From: Arctopsyche grandis
Taxonomy: Eukaryota > Arthropoda > Insecta > Trichoptera > Hydropsychidae
Length of the DNA: 64,000 bases
Assembly: GCF_051622035.1 (NCBI RefSeq)
Contig: NC_135358.1
Coordinates: 1,862,501 to 1,926,500 of the forward strand
Direction of reading: 5' to 3'
Shown here one piece after another: positions 25,901 through 39,943 of this stretch (the first letter of the stretch is position 1; every line of letters begins with the position of its first letter). The position numbers were made by a program, and so were the translations under genes. The notes beneath the pieces are model-generated. The model was not told the origin of the DNA. It saw nothing but the letters and a program-made list of their open reading frames with translations, and searched no databases.

Positions 25901-28900
25901 CCATATAAAATTTCAGCCGATTCCGATTGAGACAGTCCTCCACCGTCTGATAGGGAATAATTTTCACTTGTTCTACACCCAGAAGAAGATCTGACACTGT
26001 TCCTGTTTTGTTTTTTTCTTACTGACTCTTTCCTAGTTTGGATGATGTCCTTCATTTTGCCCCAAGGCGTTTTGTGTAGTTTGGGATTAGATGGATTGCA
26101 CATTTCTTCCTGCTGTAAATATATACAAAAACAACATCATCAACTTGACAAAATCGAATCCATACCAATATATAATACAATAATAGTTCAACTCACTTGA
26201 CTTAATTGTCCGGAAACGGAATCCAGAACGACGGAACTGTCCAAAGATCTGCTACGTCTCGAGTTCTCGTCTGCAACATTTCATTCAATATGAAACAGTA
26301 CTAAATTGAAAATAAATTACAGAAGACGTTCATCACATTTTCAGCAGACAAATGAATTCGAAACGGTTGAATGAAAACAAATTTAGGTCATTATAGCCTA
26401 AATATATGTATTAGAATCGTGAATAGACTGAGAAATTTGGCACTTCACGAGCGACCGCATTTCAAATGGTCACCGTGTATAGATTCATTCTACTTATGTA
26501 CATATATCAAAACTCTTTTTTTATTATTAATACACAAATAGGCGCTTCGACACATTGGATGCAAACGTACGAATCTTTTTTGTATATAATATTTTTTAAG
26601 GTCATTAAAATATGTAAAATATGCACATTTCTCCTAATAAAAAACAATAATGAAAAACATACCTCTTCTATAATTTGTATATAAATTTTTTTTTTGAATA
26701 AAAATACCAATAATTTTATTTTACTACCGCCATCTATGTTTAAAACTAATAAACAAACGGCAGATAAACGTCAACGACTATCTTGCCGGGCAGATATCAA
26801 ACGCGTCTTACACGATATTTTTGCACCATCGTAATGGCGGCGGATCCATTTATTTATATTGATGACCAAAATGAGCAATATGGCAAAGTATGAAAACGAT
26901 CGGATAAGAGGCAAACTTTTTCCTGAATTGTAATCGTAAGTGAAACGTAAAGAAGCTATGTAATAAAGGAGGTATGTAATAATAAAGGTCTGTTCATACC
27001 TATCCAGCACGACCCGTATCCTGAAGGTGTCATGCAAGTGCGGATAGTATTCTTTAGTTCATACATAATTAAAGCCCGGACCCAGAGCGCGCCGTTGTAA
27101 AATTGTTCAAATGTTGTAAATGCATTGTTAAAGGTTTGCTGAAACTTTTTTACAAAGCATTTACAACAATTGAACAAAGAGTCCGTACTCTATACATAAT
27201 ATGCAATTCTAATAGGCTAGTAAGGGCCCTACTACATGGTCAAGTTTGGATCATCATTCTGTGAGTTGGGACCGATCTGGCCATGTTAGTGGCGCAACTT
27301 TACTTCCTTCCCGCTCTTCATATAGTCGTGTCTACAACAATTCTGTAGTTTAAATCCAACCGCTCCCCATAGGCTATATCTATACATATTTGTGTTGACA
27401 TCTACATACATACCTGAAAAATAAATTCCACTGACGAACTATCTTTGTTTACAATAAGTAATCAAAAAGTATTTCGTGGCAAACATTAACTTTTACAGAT
27501 TTTTATTTGTGGATTCAAAATTAGATGTTTATGTTATTCTTGTATTTATATGAATGTGGAATATATACTTATATGTAGTATATGGATATTTATCTGCACA
27601 CTGTTTTTCAGCACGCAATAACTTAAAGTTCAACTGTTCTTTCCACACACTCCTTTAAATATCAAAATTTTAATAAAACACCTCTTTGGAGCGACTAGAT
27701 TTGTTGCCGTGGCGATAAACGCTTCCGCAAAATAATTATGTCTAATTAAATCCACATATTTGTGAACCATTCGCGCTAAATACGATAATAAATCAAATCC
27801 AAAATTATAAACACTCACTTGGGTCGGGTCAAGGATATTTTTTTCTTCTTCACATACGTATTTAATATTATTTTTGAAAGCAATCTTTCGAGCGTTCGAA
27901 AGAATCAACAAGAAACATATGGCGCTCGTCTCTCTCGCGAAATATGATTGACGCACGTGAAACCATTTCAACAATCATTTACTACAACGCTGAATGGAAT
28001 TTTCAGTTGAAACTTGAATTCCAACCAGAACAAGAGTATTATACTCAATCTAGGAACATTTAAACCACATAATTATAGACCAGTGCAATTGTAGTTACAT
28101 GTCAAAGTATATATTAGTCTTTTTCTTATATTTTAAATTGTACTCGGGTATTTGGTCTACTCCCATCTACTGAATACTATTATACTGTAGCTAGTTTTGA
28201 GGATTATCTCCAGGCTTAAGTGCAACTCGGCTAACATTGAGAGACCCCCGAATGCACTTAGCGGCGGTAACGGCACTCGGTCGCATTCCCGTGGAGTTCT
28301 TAGAACTGACATCGTGAAAAGCGTGGGACTGCATATCCGAGTACGTAACTAAACAATGGGGAAGTAACCGGACGTCGAAGATGCCTTGAGCGACCTGTCC
28401 TTTATAAGAAGGTACTTAGACCATATCAAGAGATTCTGGATGGAGCACTGGCAGTGCGTGTATCTCCTTAATCATCAATAAATGCTGTGACACGACTTTG
28501 GCCTTTTACTTGGATCCTCCACCCATCCCTACGCAACAATACTATTGATTTTGGGATAAGCTTATCATATATCAGCCAGCAGTACGGCTCGGTGGTTGCA
28601 TTAGTGTTTACCACTGAGAGGTTACCGGGCTCGATTCCGTGCTAATCTTTAATACTGCTGGCCAGGCTAGGATATTTGTGACTAGAAGTCGATCGTTTCT
28701 TATCAGAGTTTACTAATTTATCCGATTTCATTGTTGAAACGGTTCCTCCATCAAATTGGCAAAAATCATCCTACCCGATATGTCAAAAATACCTGAATTT
28801 GATTTATGTACAATATGTACAAGTCTAAACCCATAGATGTCTCTATGGATTAATTAATTAATTTTTAATTTCGTGTTCTTCAGCCTCTCGAAATACAACG

Positions 28901-31900
28901 ATTTATGTAATAAAAATGTTTGTAATTTATTGTCTAGGAAGGCGCATTGGGTACCTGTATTGTTGGGCATTGTACCTGTTAGGCCTTCCTGGTATATTTT
29001 TATTTTATTTTATTTTTACATAGATACGTATATACCAGGAATGGTTGACAGGAAGAGCCCAATGCGCCTTCCTGGACAATTAATTATAAACAATGCAGCA
29101 TTTTATTATTACATAAATCATTGTATATCCAGAAGTTGAAGAGCACGAAATAACAATTAATTAATTAATCACAGAATTAATCCATTGCGACATCTATGGA
29201 TTTAGATTTTGTACATAATTTTTACAAATTATACACACAATAAATACAGAAAATTGGTGACGACGGGAAAGATAATTTTTGCCAATTTCGAGGAACCGTT
29301 TCAATAATGATCGGATAAAATTGGCAAACTCTGATAAGAAACGATCGATTTGGAGTCACAAATACCCCCAAATATAACCAGCAGTATGAGGGATCGAACC
29401 CACTGATCACTTGGTGCTAAACATACACGCTACCATTAAGCCATACTGCTGGCTTATATGTATATATGTAAAAATAAAAATAAAATCCATGTATATTTAT
29501 GTATGTATATAAGTGTATGTATGTATGTATATGTAAATATGTATGTATGTATAATTGTGTTTATGTGTAGGTGTATGTTCATATGTGTTTGTGTGTGTGA
29601 ACATGTTGTTCTTCTCATTTATTCGATGATTATTACTTTTTTTTGTAATTGGCCAGCAAGGCGCATTTGGTTTACCAGTTAGACCTTCCTGGTATAAATG
29701 TACGTATAGGTTTTTCATTCGAAATTGACCCTAGCCCTATCATAGCTTTTCTTCTAAAACAGTATTTTCTTTACGTATGTATTTTGTATCAAAACAATTC
29801 GTAATGAAATAGAAAACAAGCTAATATGAGGCTTGTAATAACACTTTGAGTGAACTAAAAATATATATGAGAGATAATGAAAACCTATAAAGCAAATTTT
29901 ATAAAATATTGAGTGAAAAAAGAAAAAATTATAGGCGTTTAAACAATTTAAATCTGACAGCGAGATGGCAGGGAGAAAAGTAATGAACTACCGATGTGAA
30001 TGATGAATGTGACAGATAAACGTCACCGTGTAATACGATGCAGTATTTTCAAACGTGTCTAATACGATATTATCTAAGCATCGTAATGGCGGTTGAAACT
30101 TCCACTTATATTGATGACCAAACCGAGCAAAGTGGCAAAGTTTGAAAACGATCGGATAAGAACCCAAACTTCGTCACGCGACCAAATCGTATGCAAGCTA
30201 AGAAGGGGTATGTAATAAAAAAAAAGAGGACCATTTTTATTTATAAAGGTTTTTCATTCCAAATTGACCTTTCTTCATTTCAAATTTACCCTTTTTCATT
30301 TCAAATTAAACCTTTTTAATTTCAAATTGACGCTTTTTCATTTCAAATTAAACCGTTTGCTCATTTGAAATTGACCCCTTCGTCCGACTTGACCGTCGCG
30401 GTTTCGGAAACCGGAACACTATGTATATAAATAAAAATGGTCCTCTTTTTTTTCTATTTCATTACGAATTGTCTTAATACAATACATATGTATGTATATG
30501 TAAACAAAATACTGTTTGTATGTATATGTAAACACAATACTGTTTGTCCTAACATGTTCGTATTTTTAGATAGTATTTCGAAATTTTGTATTTCTCTGAA
30601 TACAATAGAAATGTAAAACGACTATTCTCACTGATTTCATTGGACGAATGAACGAAATTCATTATATCTATCATTTGAAACTTAAGGGGGTTTTCTAGTC
30701 TAGAAATTTGAAAACATCGATTTTTTTTTCATATTTTCAAAGCTTAAACCTTTAAGAATATGTACTTAAGAGGATATTTCAAAATTAAAATTATTTTCGG
30801 AGATATTCGTATTTGTTAGTGACGTGGCATCTAACCGGCGGAAACTTTAAACGCGGGTTTCTCGAAACTACTTTTGATATCTCAAGTTCTTCTGAACCAA
30901 TTTACTTCAAATTTTGTGTGAGTCTTCTCTATACATTACTCTATCGCACTAACTAAAACTATAACAAAATTTCAATTTTCTGTTTCTGTTTCAACTGGTA
31001 AAAAAATGTCTTTTATTTCAGAAAGCCGCTATTTTGCTTTTATTTCAAACAGCGGCTATTTTTTGACTTTTCCAAAGTTTGGACGATTACAGCATTTGTT
31101 TGGATTAAGAATTAACTTGTTTTTTTTATATCAGATTACTAGGAGGGTTAAAACCGTTAAAACAGGGCGCGCCATTTTTTTGAGACCCCTCACTTTATCA
31201 GCCTGTAACTTTTTGAATTTTAAATTTTTTTTATGTATTTTTCAAACATTAATAAATATTTGGTAAAATAATGGCTACTAAAAATATTTTTTGTTTTTTT
31301 TTATTGCACCTGAAAAAATACTGTTGCGTAGGGGTGGGTGGAGGATCCAAGTAAAAGGCCAAAGTCAATTCACAGCATTTATTGATGGTTAAGGAGATAC
31401 ACGCACTGGCAGTGCTCAGTCCAGAATGACCTGATATCGCCTACGTACCGTATTATAAAGGGTAGATCTCTCAGGATGTCTAATCTGTTTACCTATTGAA
31501 TAGTCACATATTCGGATATGTATTCCCACGATCTGAGAAAGGACTAATAACGGTCATTGTTTAGCCTGAATGCACTTAGAGTCCAGATATAATCCTGGAA
31601 GTAAGTGCAGGCACTTAGTTAATCCGTTAACATATAACCCTTGAACGGTCACATAGTCTCTGGGATTCTATTCGCTTAATCCGTGGCGTACGTAACAATA
31701 CCTAGAGTTAGAGTGCGGACCCAAAGCGCGCCTTTCATTGTTCAATTGTTGTAAATGCTTTGTTAAAGGTTTGCCGAACCATTTTTTTTGCACTCTAGCT
31801 TTGTGAATAGAGCCAAACCGCCCCGATTACTGGAAAAAACACGCTCTCTATCCGCAGTCTACCTACAATTCATGCCTCTAGACCAGTGCTACTCAAACTT

Positions 31901-34900
31901 TTTCAGCTGGCGGAGCAGTATATATTTTTCAGTAATTCTCACGGACCAGCATCATATTTTAAAATAAAAAGGCTATATATGTATATGGTTGAAAAAAATT
32001 GTTTAAATACTTGATTTGCAGTCAGATCAATTAGTTTATCTTCCAAATTAGGTGATATATCATAATTCCATGGCAAAAATGGATTTCGTATCCATCCTTT
32101 TCCCTTTCGTGGATCGTCATCTGGTGGAAAATAGAAATCGAATCGCTCTGATAAATTTGTCAAATGACAACTGATTATATCGCGCAAAGGCGTCATATTA
32201 AGCTCCTCCCCTCCTTCGTAAATAATTTATTTATTTATTTTTATTTATTTATTTTATAGTTTTGGACCATTGTGGCATTACAGGAAGAACCTAATGCGCC
32301 ACAATGGCCTACATTTGAAAAAGATATAAAAACATGATATAAAAACAAGTAAACTGTAAATAAAGGAAAAAAGCAAAAGCAGAAAACATGGTAAAATAAA
32401 ATAATAAAAAAAAAGTAACAAAAGGAAAATAATACATCATTCAGAGAGAACAAAAATAACAAAAGTGTAAAAATTAAAAATAAATCCATAAATCCCATTC
32501 TTTGTTTACACTGAAAAAAATTAAAATAGTATATAAAAATATACAAAGGAGAAAGAAAAAGTAAAATAAAATAAAACAAAATATAAATAAAAATAAAATC
32601 ACAGCGAGGCCCAAATGGAATAATATCAGCCAAATTGTGAAACATGTCATAGCCAGAGGTAGGACCGGAAGCGCGCCGTCTATTGTTCCATTTTTGTAAA
32701 TGCTTTGTAAAAAAGGTTCGGCAAACATTTAACAATGGATTTAAAACATGTGAACAATGAAGAGCGCGCTCTGGGTCCGCTCTTTAGTCATAGCAATCTT
32801 TTGAAACACGAATCTTCCATGTTTTTAGTTTTCGTTTCAACCCATCTGTATTGTCTGCCACTGTGAAACAAGATGACATTCTTCCTTGCATGGATAAGTT
32901 AAGGTCATTCAAAATGAAAAAAATATCTGTCAAATAATCTAGCTTGGCTATCCAGTCTATATTTTGAAATAGTTCTGACATAAGCTATTGTTTTATTTTT
33001 TTAATTACGTCTTTCTCCGCGGACCGGTAATGGGCCGCGGATCATAGTTTGAGTAGCACTCCTCTAGACTAGAATACCCCCTTAATTCAACTTCAAAACG
33101 TGTAGTGCTGATTTTTTTTTAATATTGGAGAATTACTGCATTTTTTTTTTTCATTTTGACTCTTCCAATTCTATTCATTTCTCAATTCAAAGTCATTAAT
33201 TGTCCTCCTTTCGTATTTTTCACCCGGCAACCTTATTTTGTTGAGTGACTTGGACACTCGGGGGGGGATTGTCTCTGAGTTTCGGTTGTTGTCCCCTGGT
33301 TCGTTGGGTAATTTATTGTCCGCAAATGGCCAACAGTGTCCGAGGTGGAGCAGCGCATGTCGGGTGTCCACGGCCTGCCATGTTGGCACACGTTTTGGGT
33401 ATTTCTGTTTGGGAACAGAAATAGTCTGTGGTCTATTTTGGAGGAGCACGCCCGCGCCGACTTACTTTACTTACAACAGAATCACTGCTTGGTGTTTGGC
33501 GTCGCCAACTCTTCGATAACCGGAGACGCACATGGTCTCATCACAACACTACACCTGTCACCTTTCATTGTGTCGGAGGCTGTCAGACTTTCCCACGTTA
33601 GATGGTACCGAGTGTACACGCTCTATAATGGCGTGACGCCCGCTAGTAACTCTACACCGAAGTGATTGGGTGTAAGAGAGCATTTACAAACTTATTTCCT
33701 TTCCAAGCTCTAAGTAATACAAATTAAATCCCTAAAAATAATTTATAATACACCCATATATACTAACTTGAAAAAACTGCATGCCATATATAATATTCCG
33801 TTTGTTACAGACATTACTAACAAACTAACCAGTAGATTCTATGACAGAATCACTAATAACCATACTAACACACTTGTGAAGAGTCTCGGTGATTACAACA
33901 AAATGTCTATACCCTTCAGGTATAACCAGTGGCGGCTCGTGGATAAGATATCTGGGGGTGCTGCGGTTGATTAAAAATAAAAAAAAATGTCTATTAACAT
34001 CAATATTATCAAAATTAAACATTATATGTATTTTATTTCATTATAAAATTGATTCTTCTGTCTTTTTTCCTTGCAAAAAGATCAATCACCTTTTCGTTAA
34101 ATTTTTTCCTGTTCATAATCATTTTTTTTCAATTGACAGCATAGACAAAGCCGCCAATCTTTCCTGAACCATTGTTTGTCTTTATTCTATTTATTGATGA
34201 AAAACACCGTTCTGGCTCAGAGGTAGTTGAAGTTGTAAGCAGAATTTGAATAAGTTTTGCTATTTCCACACGAACTTTGCATAAATTGATTGCAAAAATA
34301 AGTTTTAAAAATATTAATAAATTGTTAATACTATGCATTTCTTTCCTTGAGTAAAACACTTCTTATTCAGTTTGAAGTTTGTCTTTATCTAGCATTGGAT
34401 ATGATTCAACAGTTAGTAGTACATAGATCTTTCATTGGCATTTTCTTTCAGTACTTTTCAAAATTTTCTTTATTAAATAATTTCACAGCTTTTAATTGAT
34501 TAGAAAAAGTATATCTTTCTTTTATATCCTTAATAATAACATCGCACATATTTTTGGCTTCTATAATATGTGCGATAATATATGCATCACATATTTTTGG
34601 CTTCTATTTTTTCTTGTATTTGTATAATGACATTAGTAAAACTTTTTAAGTTTTCTTTAATTGAAAATGCATCGATATTACTAGATTGCATTTGGTTATA
34701 AATAATTTCTACATGCGGCATTAACTTGTGAAAAAGTTCTGACTAAAATAAAAAATTGTATTCAGTAAATTGGTAGAATCTGTTATTGTTTTATCAGTAT
34801 TTTCGGAAGAATATTTTTCTTGAAAACATTGGCTCAGCTTCTCTTGATTTTTATACCATCTTAAATACTTAGAGTGACGTGTAGAAGGAAGTGTAGAAAG

Positions 34901-37900
34901 GTAGAAAGTGTAAGAGGTGTAGAAAGAAAGACAAAAGGTGCAGAAGAAATGACGAAAAGTGAGGAGCGTTTCGAGCGACGCACACGAACGCAACAAGAAA
35001 TGTGTTTACATGGCACTGTTGGGAGTGCAGTACGGACCAAGCTTCTAGCTGCCCCCGCGCCCCTCCTTCGCCCACTCGAGCAATTCCATCGAAAATCGTA
35101 CTGCACAAAATCATAAACGATGCCTCACTTTCTGATATTAGAACCGCGATGTAATCATTATTGGATGTATCGGTGTGCGGGCGAGCTTAATACACGCTTA
35201 AATAGTATTGATATTTTCATATAATATACATACATTTACGTATATAATAATATTAAATTTTTCTCAATTTCCTTGGGGGTACTGCAGTACCGCAGTGCGT
35301 ATGGCCGAGCCGCCACTGGGTATATAACACACAGATTACCTAAACACAATCTGCTTTAGGTCATCGACTTTAAAGAGTCTTTAATTAATATTATGTATTA
35401 GATGTATTATGAGCATTTATAAGAATTGTAAATAGGTCTTTGAGCTCTTTTTCCTATTATGCTGTACATTAACATTAGAATAATGTAATACTATGATTAC
35501 TAACCAAATTAAATTAAAATCGTAAAATAAAAAATGATCAGTAGATCAGTAGCTATTAAAATAGATATAAGATGTATTGTGAACATAATTTCGTAATAAT
35601 AAAAAGCATTTAAAAATCAAAATCAAATTACACAAAAGCATTTTATATTATTTTTAAATCAATTTTTAAATATTAAACGAAAAATTACAAAGGAATTCAG
35701 GTTTGACGTCTAAGCTTTAGCGAGTGTGAAATACAAATTCGCTCATTTTATAAACATTATACTACATATATGATGTTTTGTGAGATATTTCTCGAAATGA
35801 AGAAAAGTGAACTTGCAATTATAACAGCTCACATATAAGTCAGTCTATATTTTATATTAATAGGTCTTATTTGTAACGGAATGCGTAAGTATGTAAAATA
35901 ATGTCTTTCCTAGGAAAATTCATTATACCTGAATTCGTCTAAATTAAAAACCTGACATTATTATAAGAAAAAATTCAAAAAGATGTAATAATTTGGATCT
36001 TGCAAAGCTATTTTATCAATACAGTCAAATTTCATTTTATTATGGACTTCTGGGGTTCTATTAAATTATTTAATTACGATAAATAGTCGACGTAACTGGA
36101 AAACATGTGCCGTTATTTGTTTTCGGGACTAGAAATTTCGTTATATTGGTATTCGTTAAAACGGAAATTGATTGTATAAAGAGGAGAATGTATGTATGTA
36201 TATATTATGTTTATTGTACATACATACATACGTCATATATGCTATTAAACACACATTTTATTATATCAAACAAGATAATTTTTGTATTTCACCTACTTTT
36301 TGGTATAATATTGAGTTTCGATGATAAGATAAGAAAAAGGTCAATATATTTCAAGTCCGTAAAAAAAATGTTATAGTAAAATCAATGTCACAATTCATCA
36401 CTCCTTTTAATATCATATTCATACATAAATTTAACAATTTATAAAAATTTCAATTTCAACCGTGAAAGTCATAATTTGATTTCATTTCATTCGACCCCAC
36501 TTTCAATAGAATTTACAGCACTTAAAATTTAATGTATTGACCATTCACATTCTTGAAAGGTTTTCGACCTCTGATCACCAAACATAAATCTGCAAGTTAC
36601 GATTAGTGTTCTATTTCGACATTTCATCAATGAGAAGTGAGCGTATTCTAATGTGTACGTCTTTTTGTGATGTCTATAAAGGAAATGTCTACAATTCTTC
36701 TAAATCTGTACAATACTTGTGTCCATAAATAAGTATATAATATGTACATATGTATATAAGAATAAGGACCTAAAAAAACTACGTAAATTAATAATTAATA
36801 TTGGAAATAAAAAAAAATTGATTCATAATATGTATGTAGCTTTTAAAACTTTCATGTAGGTTTCAAAGATGCACATACATATGTACATATGTATGTATTA
36901 TTTAGATAATATTTATGCTAATTTCAGGCCATTTACTCTATCAGTTTAGATCAATTGTTGTATTTATATCATTATAAAAAAAATCATATACATATAATAT
37001 AATATATCAACATCGGCAAGATTTTTTTTTTTTGGTCAAACAAAAATGGTCAAATTTAATACATATGTATTTTGATTTTTTATCACAATACATATATTTA
37101 TTTTACTTTAGTTAATTTAAAATATAATAAAAATATAATTGCATAAAAATCGATCTTATGTATTACATATGTATGTAATGCATTTTACATGGTATACTTT
37201 AAACAGTACGTAATAAGTATCATTCAGTAAATATTAATGAAGTTAAAAAATTACCCAGACAGTCGGTGATTTATATACATATGTATGTATGTAAGTATAA
37301 AGGAGTATAATTGAAATGTGATAAATAAAGAACATTTGAACGGAAAACGTGCAAATTTCCAGGATGTCTATATATAACACATACGCATATACAATACAAT
37401 GTAAGTGAATAGATGATAAACCGAATAGTTTAAAAAGAAAAGTATGTATAATCCAAATGTATATACTTAATTTGAAACACCTATTCGTATGTTATAATTA
37501 GACACCGGATAGTCACAGTGCTATCCATTGTTCCATTGTTGTAAATCCTTTGTAAAAAAGGTTCGGCAAACCTTTAACAATGCATTTACAACCTTTGAAC
37601 AATACGCGGCACCTTCTGGGTCCGGTGACTAGTTATAATATACATATGTATCTATATATCAGTGGCGTGCCGTCCACGGATGATCCCTTAAAATTTGAGT
37701 CAAAAATATTTTCATACCGTTTGTTTTCTGAATTTCTTAGTTTTATTTATTTTTGATTATATGATTATGATATATACGATCTTTTGTCTGATCCAAAATT
37801 GACATAAACGAGTATCCCCGTTGAAAGGCCGTAGCCGTCTGCGCGACCGGTGCTTGCTTCCCATCAAGCTTGTATTACCATGGATGCTGAAGTCCTCTAC

Positions 37901-39858
37901 AAATCTTTTGCGCATGCGCACAAGTGAGCTGTCACTCTTGCGTATGCGCATGAGTGAGACGACTCTACAGTCGTCTCGCTCGCGCGACACTCGCTCTGGA
38001 AGCAAAATCTCCTTTTGCGTATGTATGGACTTGATTCGCTTTTTATGTATGGACTTTCGCATGATTCGTTGATTGATATTTAGTACGCTATGTCGTAAGT
38101 TATTTACTTTTATTATTTTATTACGTCCTAAATTATTATTTATTGCAAGTGGATTGATCGCGTTGTTAATAATAATTGCAATTGTTTAATTAAAAATGTG
38201 ATAACAAGGACATTTGCTTCTCTACCATACAATGAAAAAGAGATACAATGTTGTTAAGACCCCAAAACCCACACCAATATTGAATTTTCATTCAAAAACG
38301 AAAACATATCAAAGACATTTTAATAAATATAAATATGACAATGCTTGGAAGAATAAAATAAAATTTACAAAAATAAAATGATCGTATTTTGGACAGCATT
38401 CTCTGGTTCAAAAGTCACCGTACGCCACTGGTATATGTACATATGTATATATCATCATCATCATCATCATTTACAGCCATTCGCCATCCACTGCTGGATG
38501 AAGGCCTCTCCAACACGCTTCCACTCGTCTCTGTTTTGTGCAACACTCATCCATCTCATTCCGCACATTTTTCTAATTTCGTTCACCCATCTTCCTTGCG
38601 GTCTTCCTTTTACTCTTTTGCATTCTCTCGGGTACCATTCAAGCACTTCTTTTGTCCACCTTTCGTCCATCCTCCTAGCTACGTGACCCGCCCTTTGCCA
38701 TTTCAATCTCTTCACTCTATCCACAATGTCCACTACCCTTGTCATACTTCTCACCCACGTGTTCCACTTTTTGTCTTTCCTCGTTATGCCAAGCATACAG
38801 CGTTCCATACTTCTTTGAGTGCATTGGATTTTATGTAGCATCTTGGCGTTCAGTGTCCAAGTTTCACATCCATACGTCATCACTGGCAAAACGCATTGAT
38901 CAAAGATCTTTTTCTTCAGGCAGAGTGGCATTTTTTATTTAAAAACAGCATTCATCCGTCCAAATGCACTCCATCCTAATTTCATACGTCTCTTTATCTC
39001 TTCATCGTAACTACCAGATATGTCAATTATTTGACCTAAATATAAATAATTATTTACTACTTCTACTGGTTTATCATCTAATGGGATGCTATCAGGCATG
39101 CAATAACTATTGAACATTAGTTTGGTCTTATCTAAGTTAATTTTTAATCCTACTTTTCTACTTTCCCTGTCCAGCTGTGTTAGTCTGCTAAGTAGGTCAG
39201 CTGAATCACGAGCTATTAAAACTATATCGTCTGCGAACCGAAGGTGACTCAAGAAGCGACCGTCGATGCTTACTCCGGCTGCGTCCCAATCCAAGTTCCT
39301 GAAAACTCCCTCAAGCACCGCATTGAATAACTTGGGCGAGATTGTATCTCCTTGTCTTACTCCTTTTCCTATGCTAAATCTATCTGTACCTGAAAAAATT
39401 TTAACCGAAGCTGTGGCATTCTTATATATTGCAGCTAACAGTCCCACATAGGGTTCCGGCACTCCCTGTGTTTGTAGAGCGTTAAGTACTGCATTATGAC
39501 TAATTGTATCGAAGGCTTTCTCACAATCGACGAAACCTAGGCACAATGGCCGTTGATATTCGTTGGCGCGCTCGATTAGTTCGCCAACTACTTGGAGGTG
39601 GTCCATTGTGCTGAAATTTGCCCTAAACCCTGCCTGTTCTATAGGTTGGTTCTCGTCGAGGATATTCTTCAGCCTTTCTGCAATAACCTTCGTGAAGAGC
39701 TTGTAGACCACTGAAAGTAAACTAATGGGTCGGTAGTTCTTGATATCGCTTTTATCGCCTTTTTTGTATATTAAAATGATAGTTGCGTTATTCCATCCTT
39801 CTGGTATATCTTGGTTCTGGATGAATTTGCTGAAAAGCCTAGCTAAGATATTAATATG

Positions 39859-39943
<85 letters not shown>

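Noticed and set aside
30243..30380. Regularly spaced repeats, considered as a CRISPR array
   Set aside because: Units are contiguous without unique spacers, and the setting is a eukaryotic intron.
32241..32735. 164-codon hydrophobic minus-strand ORF
   Set aside because: Phe/Leu-rich translation of an AAAAT-rich LINE tail crossing into a MITE; not a membrane protein gene.
33238..33665. Plus-strand ORFs of 93 and 109 codons in a less AT-rich block
   Set aside because: No domain recognised. They adjoin a LINE tail and may be LINE-derived, but nothing in the translation proves it.
34861..35116. Overlapping ORFs of about 80 codons on both strands
   Set aside because: Lie inside the hAT relic, in several frames at once, and match nothing of the transposase.
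38378..38838. Two plus-strand ORFs of 102 and 149 codons
   Set aside because: Antisense shadows of the RTE reverse-transcriptase frame.
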